NCBI GenBank assembly: GCA_965656185.1
Contig: CBFHJH010000002.1
Coordinates: forward strand, 248,001-312,000
Source: Croceimicrobium sp965656185
GTDB lineage: Bacteria; Bacteroidota; Bacteroidia; Flavobacteriales; Schleiferiaceae
Length of the DNA: 64,000 nt
Reading direction: 5' to 3'
This document shows positions 49,786 to 57,865 of the stretch, piece after piece (position 1 is the first letter of the stretch; every line of letters starts with the position of its first letter). The translations under genes and the position numbers were made by a program. Below the pieces are notes generated by a model. The model did not search any database. It was not told where the DNA came from and worked only from the letters and a program-made list of their open reading frames with translations.

Positions 49786-51376
49786 TATAATAGCCTTAGC
49801 AACTGGCCTTAAAGCTCAAGATAGCCTTGATGTAAACCTTTTAGGGCGATTGGGCTATACCCAAACTCTTAATGATGTTTGGGGCTGGGTAGACACTACC
49901 AACAACAAAGAGTACGCCTTAGTAGGAGTGCAGAATGGTTTGTCTATCGTTGATGTTACCAACCCTAGCAATCCGGTCGAAACGAACTTCTTTTCTGGGG
50001 CTAGTTCCACCTGGCGCGATATGAAAACTTGGGGGAATTATGCCTATACCGTACACGATCTGTACAATGGCACGACCGATGGTATTTTCATTGTGGATAT
50101 GACTACCATCAATAATCAGTTTCCAACCGTATTTCGCCGTACGCCACTTATCCAAACCCCTAATGGGAACTCCCAGATCCTGGATAGAGCGCATAATATT
50201 TACATCGATGAGCAAGGATATTTGTACTTGTTCGGTTCCAATGTAGCACAAGGTGGTGCATTGATCTTCGATCTCAATGCCGATCCTACCGATCCTACCT
50301 ATCTAGGAATGTTCAATGATCGCTACCTGCACGATGGTGTGGCCCGTGGCGATACCCTCTGGGGTGCGGCGGTAAACGATGGTTTCTTTGTGGCGGTAGA
50401 TGTTAGTAATCCGGCGAGCCCTGTTACCTATAGCTTTACGCAACAAACTCCTTACAGCTTCACCCACAATATTTGGTTTAGCGACGACAATCAGCGGGTA
50501 TTCACCACCGATGAGCGCAGTGGCGCATTTATTGGCGAATACGATGTGAGCGACTTCAATAATATTACCGAATTAGACCGCTTACGCACCAGCTTTGGGA
50601 ATACGGTCATTCCTCATAATGTGCACTTCTACAACGATTTCTTAGTAAATAGTTATTACACCGCTGGCTTACAGATCTTAGATGTTAGCGAACCGGGTTA
50701 CATGGTAGAAACGGGTTATTACGATACTTCCTTCGATACCGGTGGTGGATTTGGCGGCTGCTGGGGTGCTTATCCCTATTTGCCTAGTGGCAATATTTTA
50801 GCTACCGATCGCCAACGTGGTCTTTTCGTATTGAGCAGCGATTACACCCGAGCTTCTTTTGTAAATGTAACGGTAGTTGACTCTCTCAATCAACAAACCT
50901 TGATCAATGCCGATGTAGAATTGCTTAATTCCGATATCTCAGGCAAGACCAATATCTTCGGTAATTACAAAGAAGGTCAAGCGGCTTCAGGTAGCTATAC
51001 TATGGTCTGCTCTAAGTTGGGTTATCGCAACGATACCCTAAGCGTGAGCATTAGCGCCGGACAAGTGACCAATGTGAGGGTAGCGATGCTTCCCGCCAAT
51101 GTAGGTTTGGCTTCTTACGGGCTTTTACGAAACTTGGAGGTTTTCCCTACTATTTTGGAGCGCGGTCAAAACCAATTGAATTTGAGTTTTTGGTCGCCAG
51201 AGCTAGAGTCTTCGGCTTTCCGCCTGATGGATCTTCAAGGTCGGGTTTTAGAGAGTGGTAGTCTCAGTGGCGATCACTTTGAAATTCGCGCTGGATCTTA
51301 TCCGAGTGGTATCTATCAACTGGTGATCAATAAAGACCAGTTCCAGCGTAGTTACCGGATCAACATTCTTAATTAG
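49721..51376 (+). CDS. Choice-of-anchor B / LVIVD-repeat protein with T9SS sorting domain
   Basis: A 551-residue secreted protein, started at the ATG at 49721 because that start gives a clean signal peptide (ending ATGLKAQ). It overlaps the 3' end of parC by 65 bases in another frame. The body carries LVIVD-type repeats (e.g. QNGLSIVDVTNPSNPVETNFF; AGLQILDVSEPGYMVE) forming a predicted propeller that covers about 40-385. A carboxypeptidase-regulatory-like domain lies at about 395-455. The C-terminal T9SS type A sorting domain starts near 470 and ends FQRSYRINILN. It is exported by the type IX system to the surface. The ligand is unknown. Confidence 0.88.
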   Translation: MKVNKILTTTKATGKLPLLWISIIALATGLKAQDSLDVNLLGRLGYTQTLNDVWGWVDTTNNKEYALVGVQNGLSIVDVTNPSNPVETNFFSGASSTWRDMKTWGNYAYTVHDLYNGTTDGIFIVDMTTINNQFPTVFRRTPLIQTPNGNSQILDRAHNIYIDEQGYLYLFGSNVAQGGALIFDLNADPTDPTYLGMFNDRYLHDGVARGDTLWGAAVNDGFFVAVDVSNPASPVTYSFTQQTPYSFTHNIWFSDDNQRVFTTDERSGAFIGEYDVSDFNNITELDRLRTSFGNTVIPHNVHFYNDFLVNSYYTAGLQILDVSEPGYMVETGYYDTSFDTGGGFGGCWGAYPYLPSGNILATDRQRGLFVLSSDYTRASFVNVTVVDSLNQQTLINADVELLNSDISGKTNIFGNYKEGQAASGSYTMVCSKLGYRNDTLSVSISAGQVTNVRVAMLPANVGLASYGLLRNLEVFPTILERGQNQLNLSFWSPELESSAFRLMDLQGRVLESGSLSGDHFEIRAGSYPSGIYQLVINKDQFQRSYRINILN

Positions 51377-51379
51377 GAC

Positions 51380-52582
51380 CTATTTAGACTCAACTTTTTC
51401 GATCGCTCTAAAGATTTCCGCCACACTATTCTCCCAAGAATGTGATTGGGCAAAGCTCACGCGTTGCTCAAACACGGCTGGGTCGCCGATGCTTGCTAGG
51501 CCTTTTTCGATGCCGGCTTCATAGCCACTAGCACCTTCTTCGAGGTAAACGTGGTCTTTAAAGATCTCCATCGCTCGGGTAGGGGTGGCCACGGTAGGTT
51601 TCCCCATCGCTAAATATTCATCGATCTTACGGGGGTAATTACCGATGGTCAATTCATTCACTTCCTGCGGATTGAGTGCTACGTCGAAACTGCTTAGGTA
51701 TTGGCCTAATTCCTCGGGCTTTTTAGATCCTAAGAAGTGTACATGATCCAATTGATGTAATTTACTCGCTTTAAAATGTTCATCTTCAGGCCCTACCATC
51801 ACAAATGACCAATCCGGCCGTGCCGCTGCCAATTCTTCTAAAAGCGGGATGTCCAATCGGGCTTTTAATAAGGCTCCGATGTAGCCTACGATCGGTTTGG
51901 CGATGCCCTTACAATCTTCGGGGAGCGGATGCTCGATAGTTGGATCGAAGATGCGCAGGTCACAGCCTTGCCCCACGTAAAAGCTAGCTTCATTATACTG
52001 TGCGCAATAATCTTTTAAGAATAAAGAATTAGCCACGGCCATATCATACTTGGCAATTAGTTGAGGTTCTAGTCGTGCTCCGTGCTTTTTAAAGTAACCG
52101 GTCGAGACAAGGTTATCGCGCGAATAATAGATTTTGAGCTTCGCCTCCAACATTTGATCGGCGTGAAAGGCCTGAAACATTTCACTGTCGTTGAAGAAAT
52201 AAAAGTCCTTAAAATTCATTTTCTGCACCGCCCAATTGATCTCATCAAAGATCTGCCGATTCAATCGCTTTAAGAACCAATCGTAAACCGCTCCGTCTGG
52301 CAGCCAATTGATCGAAGGTAGAAGAACGCGGGGATCGAGTGTATATAAACCATCTTTGATATGGGTGATCGGCTCGGCCTTTCCCTTCCGCACCGCCTGT
52401 CTTCGCGCGATGAAATCTTTGTTTTCTGGCGCATTCTTCCACCAGGTGATCTGGTCGAGCGGACGATTTACATAAATTACTCGGTTATCGCGGGCAATTA
52501 CCTCGGCGATATTTTTACAATTACTGCCTATAGGAACATCCCAAGGCTGGTTTCCCATGATGATAAAATCTTGTCCCTTCAT
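51380..52582 (-). CDS. Glycosyltransferase family 4 / TuaH-like
   Basis: A 400-residue GT-B enzyme. The N-terminal half has the unusual start DFIIMGNQPWDVPIGSNCKN found in TuaH-like glycosyltransferases. The C-terminal half has the donor-binding region GYIGALLKARLDIPLLEELA, FLGSKKPEELGQYL, then a PRKIDEYLAMGKPTVATPT loop with the conserved Glu. It opens the surface polysaccharide locus on the minus strand, convergent with the LVIVD protein gene and with its own -7 box. Sugar specificity is unknown. Confidence 0.88.
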   Translation of the reverse strand: MKGQDFIIMGNQPWDVPIGSNCKNIAEVIARDNRVIYVNRPLDQITWWKNAPENKDFIARRQAVRKGKAEPITHIKDGLYTLDPRVLLPSINWLPDGAVYDWFLKRLNRQIFDEINWAVQKMNFKDFYFFNDSEMFQAFHADQMLEAKLKIYYSRDNLVSTGYFKKHGARLEPQLIAKYDMAVANSLFLKDYCAQYNEASFYVGQGCDLRIFDPTIEHPLPEDCKGIAKPIVGYIGALLKARLDIPLLEELAAARPDWSFVMVGPEDEHFKASKLHQLDHVHFLGSKKPEELGQYLSSFDVALNPQEVNELTIGNYPRKIDEYLAMGKPTVATPTRAMEIFKDHVYLEEGASGYEAGIEKGLASIGDPAVFEQRVSFAQSHSWENSVAEIFRAIEKVESK

Positions 52583-52602
52583 AGTATTGGCTCGGTCTAG
52601 CT

Positions 52603-52610
52603 CAAAGATA
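52603..52610 (-). promoter_or_regulatory. -7 box TATCTTTG for the TuaH-like glycosyltransferase
   Basis: A perfect TAnnTTTG on the minus strand, 20 bases before the ATG at 52582, with CTTG (52635-52632) 21 bases upstream as a fair -33 element. Confidence 0.6.
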
Positions 52611-52716
52611 GCTCGAATTTATAGCTTAGGCCAAGCTTTAAAATGGAAAGCTTTAGAAATAAATTAAGGAGCGGGGATTACATATAATCCTTAATTTTAG
52701 CGAGCAAAGTAAAACT

Positions 52717-53640
52717 ATGTCAACCAAGCGCCTTCCCGATTTCGTGATCATCGGCGCCGGTAAGTCCGGCACCACGTCTTTAAACGAATACCTCAAAGAG
52801 CATCCTAAGATCTTTATGGCTACCCGCAAGGAGCCCAATTTCTTCGCCTTTGAGACTTTAGATCCCTCGATCTACGACACCCAAAGTTCGATCGATTACT
52901 ACAACGAATCGGTACTTACCATCGATGAGTATTACAAACTCTTCGAGGGGGCTAAACCCGATCAGTTATTAGGGGAGGTCTCCAATACCTACATTAGTCA
53001 CGACCACAGTTGGGAACGGATCAAGCATTATGTGCCAGATGCAAAACTGATTGCCATTTTACGCCATCCGGCCGAGCGCTTGCATTCGCGTTATTTCCAC
53101 CTGGTAAGGGAAAATGAAATACCGGAAGGGGGTTCTCTCGATGAAGTTTTTAATCGTAATTCGGTTTGGTGGAAACGCCCCGATTTGGTGAATGAAGGTT
53201 TTTATTACCAGAAGCTTAAACCCTTCTTTGAAAACTTCCCGAAAGAAAATATCAAGATCTTCCTCTACGAAGAGTTTACTCAGGATACGGATAGGGTACT
53301 AAAAGATACCTTCGAGTTTCTCGGAATAGATCCCAATGTAAAAGTGGCGACGGATATCGTTTACAACAAAAGTGGGGAGGTGAAGAATAAGTCGGTCGAT
53401 GCTCTGGTAGGACAAAATAGCGGCCCGATCTTGTTTTTAAAACGCTTTCTGCCTGGCCTGCACCGTTATTTGAAGAATAGCGTTTGGGCCAATCGTTTCC
53501 TGAATATTATGCGCAATAAGAATTTGGATAAACCTTCGGTGGCAACAGACTTTCGCAAGCAGGTGGTGGACCAGATCTATCGTGAAGACATTGAGGCATT
53601 GGCCAAACTTCTCGACCGCGACCTTAGTCATTGGCTCTAA
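52717..53640 (+). CDS. Sulfotransferase (PAPS-dependent)
   Basis: A 307-residue sulfotransferase-fold protein. The 5'-phosphosulfate loop is IGAGKSGTTSLNEYL at about residue 11, with the loop Lys/Ser-Gly-Thr-Thr intact. The 3'-phosphate site is ILRHPAERLHSRYFHL, with the conserved Arg and Ser. Both PAPS-binding motifs are intact. It lies in the polysaccharide locus, directly before the flippase gene with a TAATG 1-base overlap, so it probably sulfates a sugar of the exported glycan. Sulfated polysaccharide is common in marine bacteria. A direct role in glycan sulfation is inferred. Confidence 0.9.
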   Translation: MSTKRLPDFVIIGAGKSGTTSLNEYLKEHPKIFMATRKEPNFFAFETLDPSIYDTQSSIDYYNESVLTIDEYYKLFEGAKPDQLLGEVSNTYISHDHSWERIKHYVPDAKLIAILRHPAERLHSRYFHLVRENEIPEGGSLDEVFNRNSVWWKRPDLVNEGFYYQKLKPFFENFPKENIKIFLYEEFTQDTDRVLKDTFEFLGIDPNVKVATDIVYNKSGEVKNKSVDALVGQNSGPILFLKRFLPGLHRYLKNSVWANRFLNIMRNKNLDKPSVATDFRKQVVDQIYREDIEALAKLLDRDLSHWL

Positions 53641-54965
53641 TGGCATCAATATTTAAACAGCAAAAGTTCCTCTCTATGGCTAGCTCTATTTCTGGAGCGG
53701 TCTTTGGGATATTGATCTTTGCCTTAATGGCACGTTCCTTAAGTAAAGAGGACTTCGGGATCCTTGGGGTTTATTTGGCTATAGTCACCACCTTTACCAT
53801 GATCAAAAGCGGTCTGGTAGGTAAACCGGTCATCAAGCAACTAGCCGAAACGGAGGTGCCGGAGGAAAGGGCTTTGGTTATGGGCGGTGCCTGGCGATTG
53901 TCTATCGTGAGCACCCTTATTTTTGTGATTCCCTTTAGCTTGGTGATGGGCGCATTATACTGGTATTATCAAACCGAAGAGTTCTTGCTCTATTTGGTCT
54001 TTACCCCGCTCTTCGCTTTTATCACCATGCCCAATAATATCGCTTCTTATGTGCAGAATGCCGACTTACGTTTCGACCGGCTTTTACGCCTGCGTTTTTT
54101 AGATCGATTGATGTATTTTCTGGGCGTATTGGCAGTCTATTTACTGGACTATGGTATCTGGTTTATGATGATCGCTTATCTGGTTGGAAACGCGGTGCCC
54201 TCGGTTATTTCGATTACCCGAGGTTGGGCCGGCTTCGAGCATATTCGAGAGCATAGTCATAAGGTCTATAAGAGCCTGATCAATTTTGGTAAATACAGCA
54301 TGGGGACCTTAATTGGTAGCACCCTATCGCGTAGTAGCGATGATTTCTTGATCCGTATTTTCTTGGGGCCGGAAGGGGTGGCCTTGTATCAAGTACCGCA
54401 GCGACTGGTCAATTTGATCGATATACCGCTTAGGGCCTTGGTAAGCTTTTCCTACCCTGCTTTAGTGCGCACCCATAAGAATGGGAAAGCAGAAAAATTC
54501 ATTATCGAATTTGGCACCGCTAATGGCTTTGCCTTTGTGCTCTTGCTGCCTATGGCCATTGCAACTTTTATTTTTGCCGAGCCGCTGGTAACTCTTTTGG
54601 GAGGGGAGGCCTATGCCAATACCGAGGCAGCCAATCTCTTGCGCTTATTCGCGGTGTTCATGGCCTTTACTAGCCTCGATCGCTACGCTGGCGTGGCCCT
54701 CGACGTATTGGATCGCCCACAGGTGAATATGTTGAAGGTGGTGTCTATGTTGGTGCTTAATGTGATCGGCGACATCATAGTGCTGTACCTCTACGAAGAC
54801 CTTTTGCTGGTAGCGGCTGTTTCCATTCTGAATTTTGGTATCGGTACCTTCCTCGGCTACCGCTATATCCGCGATGTGGTGCCCATTCGTTTCTTGCATT
54901 GGTTTGCTCTCGGCCTCAAGGAAATTGAGCGATTTGTTAAAAAGCTTGTGAGAAAGTCTTCCTAA
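53640..54965 (+). CDS. Polysaccharide flippase (Wzx/MurJ-like, MVF family)
   Basis: A 441-residue integral membrane protein with about 12-14 predicted helices (e.g. SGAVFGILIFALMARSLSKEDFG; FGILIFALMA repeated style). It starts at the ATG at 53640, which overlaps the sulfotransferase stop in TAATG. The family moves lipid-linked oligosaccharide repeat units across the inner membrane. The arrangement sulfotransferase-flippase suggests that sulfation occurs before export. The C-terminus is a basic cytoplasmic tail (KEIERFVKKLVRKSS). Confidence 0.9.
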   Translation: MASIFKQQKFLSMASSISGAVFGILIFALMARSLSKEDFGILGVYLAIVTTFTMIKSGLVGKPVIKQLAETEVPEERALVMGGAWRLSIVSTLIFVIPFSLVMGALYWYYQTEEFLLYLVFTPLFAFITMPNNIASYVQNADLRFDRLLRLRFLDRLMYFLGVLAVYLLDYGIWFMMIAYLVGNAVPSVISITRGWAGFEHIREHSHKVYKSLINFGKYSMGTLIGSTLSRSSDDFLIRIFLGPEGVALYQVPQRLVNLIDIPLRALVSFSYPALVRTHKNGKAEKFIIEFGTANGFAFVLLLPMAIATFIFAEPLVTLLGGEAYANTEAANLLRLFAVFMAFTSLDRYAGVALDVLDRPQVNMLKVVSMLVLNVIGDIIVLYLYEDLLLVAAVSILNFGIGTFLGYRYIRDVVPIRFLHWFALGLKEIERFVKKLVRKSS

Positions 54966-55264
54966 TGATCAGGCCTTAAGCCTAGGTCTATGCAGATAAT
55001 CAGCTAAATTTGATTTTAAGCCTTTAATGGGCTTTGAAGCTTCCTGGTGCAAGCTTGAGATGACTTTAGGTCCGAGTCTTTTTTGGCATTGATCTAGTCT
55101 CTCGGGGAAAAGGAGCATTTTGTAAGGTGATTCGCGCTGAATTGGATAATTTAGTACTGAAGCTTTCTTCAGGCCCAATTGCGAATTCTTTGCTGAAGAC
55201 CTTGAAGATGAACTGGGAAAAGCTTCCAACTAAATAGGAACGAATATTAATTAAATCCCTCCCC
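54966..55264. other. 299-base intergenic stretch before the Hpt gene
   Basis: No gene or RNA family was recognised. It contains a perfect 6-bp hairpin with a 4-base loop (CTGAAG 55157-55162, CTTCAG 55167-55172) and a minus-strand 86-codon open frame from a TTG that lacks support. No TAnnTTTG box was found ahead of the Hpt gene. The regulatory region of the operon should be here. Confidence 0.5.
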
Positions 55265-55603
55265 ATGTCAGATAATGTTTATGACTTAGCCCAACTTGAG
55301 GAACTTGGCGGTGGAGATGCCGAGTTTGTTACCATGATGGTGGCTACTTTCTTGGAGCACACCCCAGGGCAGCTTGAGGAAATGAAAAAGGCCCATGCCA
55401 ACGGTGATTGGCCCACCTTAGGGGCGATCGCACACAAGATCAAGCCTAATGTAGATATGTTTGGTATCCAGGCTATCGTGCAAGATATCCGCGACTTGGA
55501 ACAAATGGGAAAGAATTCTCAGTCTGGTCCCGAAATGGATCAAACCCTGGCCAAGGTAGAGGCCGAACTTAAAGTGGCCTTCGAGCAGTTAAACCAACGC
55601 TAA
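55265..55603 (+). CDS. Histidine phosphotransfer (Hpt) protein
   Basis: A 112-residue all-helical protein. The phospho-acceptor is His57 in AIAHKIKPNVDMFG, matching the Hpt pattern A-H-x-L-K-x. The ends (QLEELGGGDAEFVTMM; LEQMGKNSQSGPEMD) match the four-helix bundle of stand-alone Hpt proteins. Hpt proteins relay phosphate between receivers. No kinase lies in the cluster. Its stop codon overlaps the next gene's ATG by 1 base (TAATG), and the downstream genes are a receiver and a sugar transferase. Confidence 0.92.
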   Translation: MSDNVYDLAQLEELGGGDAEFVTMMVATFLEHTPGQLEEMKKAHANGDWPTLGAIAHKIKPNVDMFGIQAIVQDIRDLEQMGKNSQSGPEMDQTLAKVEAELKVAFEQLNQR

Positions 55604-55989
55604 TGGAATACAAGAAGCGCGAAGAGGTATTGGTGATCGACGATCAACCGATCATGTTAAAACTACTGGAGCAGATCCTAAAAGATCGCTATGAGGTGGT
55701 GGCCCTAGAAAACGGCAAAGAGGCGCTGGAATGGATGTATTCTGGAAATATTCCTGACCTGGTGGTGGCCGATCTCAATATGCCGGAAATCGATGGCTTT
55801 GAGTATATCCAGAGAATACGTGAAAGTGGCTTTTTTTACGATGTACCGCTCATCGTGCTCTCCGGTGAAGAAAGTAGTACTGAGCGGATCAAATGCCTAA
55901 AACTAGGGGCTAATGATTATTTGATCAAGCCTTTTAATCCGGAAGAATTGCGCCTGCGTATCGATAACCTGATAAGACTCAAAGGGTGA
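55603..55989 (+). CDS. Single-domain response regulator (CheY-like receiver)
   Basis: A 128-residue lone receiver domain. It has the acidic pocket D13-D14, phospho-acceptor D57 (DLVVADLNMPEIDG), the Ser switch (IVLSGEES) and the Lys in LIKPFNPEE, so it should be phosphorylatable. There is no output domain, which means it acts through binding or passes phosphate on. It overlaps the Hpt stop by 1 base, and its own TGA overlaps the GTG of the sugar transferase gene by 3 bases. Confidence 0.92.
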   Translation: MEYKKREEVLVIDDQPIMLKLLEQILKDRYEVVALENGKEALEWMYSGNIPDLVVADLNMPEIDGFEYIQRIRESGFFYDVPLIVLSGEESSTERIKCLKLGANDYLIKPFNPEELRLRIDNLIRLKG

Positions 55990-57131
55990 AAAAGATTATT
56001 TTCATTGGTGAGACTGAAGAAGTGGGCGAGATCTTGCGGGCTAAATTCGAGGAGAATGTGGTTCAAGTGCTCAATGTGGTGGGTTTCTACAACCTATTGG
56101 ACCAGCTCGATGATGTCGAGCTAGTGGTGGCCGAAACTAAGCTTAAAGGTCTGCGCGGAGAGGATATCTTTGAAAGATACCGCGATATGCTCAATGAGAA
56201 GATCATTCCTTTTGTCCTTCTGGGCGACAAACTTCCTTACGGTGAAAGGGAAAAATTACTTTCCCGTGGTATCATGGAGGTAGTATGGAACCGCGAACAA
56301 CTGGAAACGCTCACCAATAAGGTCGACTTTTACAAAGGAATGCTCGATTGGCGGCTCAATCAATTTAGGGCTAAAACCAAGGTGGAATACCGTATTCCGC
56401 TAGCCAAAAGAATTTTTGACATCGTAGTGGCGGGCTTTGCCCTCTTAATGATATCCCCCATATTGATCCTAACCGCGATCGCCATTCGCCTAGAATCGAA
56501 GGGGAAGGTCTACTATAAATCCAAAAGGGTAGGTACCGGCTACCGCGTATTTGATTTCTACAAATTACGCTCGATGTATACCGATGCCGATCAGCGCATC
56601 AAAGACTTGAAACACCTTAACCAATACGCCGAGGAGGCCAATAAAAAGCAAAATGACCTGCCTAAGGAACGGAAAGTTTCAAGTTCCACTCCTCAATTGA
56701 TCAATAAAGACGGTAAACCAATGACCGAAGAAGAGTACCAAGAATTGCGCAGACAGCAATCGGCCGGTACCTTCATTAAGATCAAGAATGACCCGCGTAT
56801 CACTAAAGTAGGTAAGATCATTCGTAATACGAGTATCGATGAGCTGCCTCAGCTTATCAATGTCCTTAAAGGCGATATGTCTATCGTAGGAAACCGTCCC
56901 TTACCCTTATATGAGGCGGAGCAACTCACTTCAGACGATTGGAGTCAGCGCTTTTTAGCCCCGGCCGGTATCACTGGTTTATGGCAAGTAGAGAAAAGAG
57001 GGGGCGGTGAAATGAGTGAAGACGAAAGAAAGGGACTCGATAATAAATACGCCCAGAACTTTAGCTTCTGGAACGATATCCGCTTGATCCTTAGAACTAT
57101 TCCTGCTTTATTTCAAAAAGAAAACGTGTGA
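55986..57131 (+). CDS. Receiver-like domain fused to polyprenyl-phosphate sugar transferase
   Basis: A 381-residue protein started at a GTG. Residues about 1-120 resemble a receiver domain, but the site aligning to the phospho-acceptor Asp is Glu50 (VELVVAETKLKG against the neighbour's PDLVVADLNMPE). The rest is a bacterial sugar transferase (Pfam PF02397-type) that begins RIPLAKRIFDIVV at about 138, has one membrane helix, then VYYKSKRVGTGYRVFDFYKLRSM, an insert of about 60 charged residues, and KNDPRITKVGKIIRNTSIDELPQLINVLKGDMSIVGNRPLP (quoted in fragments). This enzyme starts glycan repeat-unit synthesis by putting the first sugar phosphate on undecaprenyl phosphate. Confidence 0.9.
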   Translation: MKKIIFIGETEEVGEILRAKFEENVVQVLNVVGFYNLLDQLDDVELVVAETKLKGLRGEDIFERYRDMLNEKIIPFVLLGDKLPYGEREKLLSRGIMEVVWNREQLETLTNKVDFYKGMLDWRLNQFRAKTKVEYRIPLAKRIFDIVVAGFALLMISPILILTAIAIRLESKGKVYYKSKRVGTGYRVFDFYKLRSMYTDADQRIKDLKHLNQYAEEANKKQNDLPKERKVSSSTPQLINKDGKPMTEEEYQELRRQQSAGTFIKIKNDPRITKVGKIIRNTSIDELPQLINVLKGDMSIVGNRPLPLYEAEQLTSDDWSQRFLAPAGITGLWQVEKRGGGEMSEDERKGLDNKYAQNFSFWNDIRLILRTIPALFQKENV

Positions 57132-57859
57132 TCCGAATCAAACAATACTTTGCTTGTCTGATCTTACTGTGCTCGGCCTTAGGCTTAGAAGCACAAACCT
57201 TCGGGAGGACCGAGAACACCACCACCAATCTCGACTCACTGATCATCGACTTGGCCGATTATTTACCGCCCTTGCAAATGTTGATCGATACCGCAGTGGC
57301 TAATTCGCCTACCATCGATTACTTCCGCCAACGCCAACTTTCTTTCGAATACGATATGGCCTCTCTCAATAAAGAGTGGATGGAAGGGATTCGCTTTGGT
57401 GGTAGTTATACCGTGGGTAGTAATGCCTTGGTAGAGCAAGGCTTGGCTTTAGCGGGCTGGAATTACGGGGTTACCATGTACGTTCCGCTCAGTACTTTTT
57501 TTGGTCAACGCGATCGCGCCAAAGCAGCCCTTGCCGCTAGTGCTAGTGAGAACGCCAAGAAAAGGGAATCCGAATTAGCCATTCGCCAGGAGGTAGAAGA
57601 AACCTACAGTCGTCTCTTTATGTTGCGCGACCTTATTAAAGAAGCTACTAATGCCAAAGAATCGGCCCAATTCATTTATGAGCAATCGGAAGAGCGCTAT
57701 GTGAATGGCGAAATTACCATTAATGAGTTAGGCCAGTTAGCCGATTTGCGCAGCCGTTGGGCTACCAATTACATTACTTTGAAAAACCAATTTTACGACA
57801 CCTATCGGCAATTGCAACGTTTAGTGGGTGTGCCATTTAGTAAATTCAATAACAAGTAG
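57128..57859 (+). CDS. Short TolC-like outer-membrane factor
   Basis: A 243-residue exported protein started at a GTG that overlaps the previous stop by 4 bases. Residues 1-22 form a signal peptide ending LEAQ. The mature protein has a TolC-type outer membrane efflux domain (LQMLIDTAVANSPTIDYFRQRQLSFEYDMA in parts; NELGQLADLRSRWATNYITL). TolC proteins usually have two such halves and about 400-490 residues, and here only one is found, roughly half the usual length. It lies between the sugar transferase and the chain-length regulator, so it probably forms or helps form the outer-membrane exit for the glycan. Confidence 0.82.
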   Translation: MIRIKQYFACLILLCSALGLEAQTFGRTENTTTNLDSLIIDLADYLPPLQMLIDTAVANSPTIDYFRQRQLSFEYDMASLNKEWMEGIRFGGSYTVGSNALVEQGLALAGWNYGVTMYVPLSTFFGQRDRAKAALAASASENAKKRESELAIRQEVEETYSRLFMLRDLIKEATNAKESAQFIYEQSEERYVNGEITINELGQLADLRSRWATNYITLKNQFYDTYRQLQRLVGVPFSKFNNK

Positions 57860-57865
57860 GTCTAA

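Noticed and set aside
54969..55229. An 86-codon minus-strand open frame from a TTG in the spacer before the Hpt gene
   Set aside because: The tail looks protein-like, but there is no ATG, no -7 box and no recognised family. It could be a decayed gene, yet the evidence is too weak to call it.
55986..56360. Idea that the N-terminal part of the sugar transferase is a second functional receiver
   Set aside because: The acceptor Asp position carries Glu, so ordinary phosphorylation is unlikely; kept only as a receiver-like domain.
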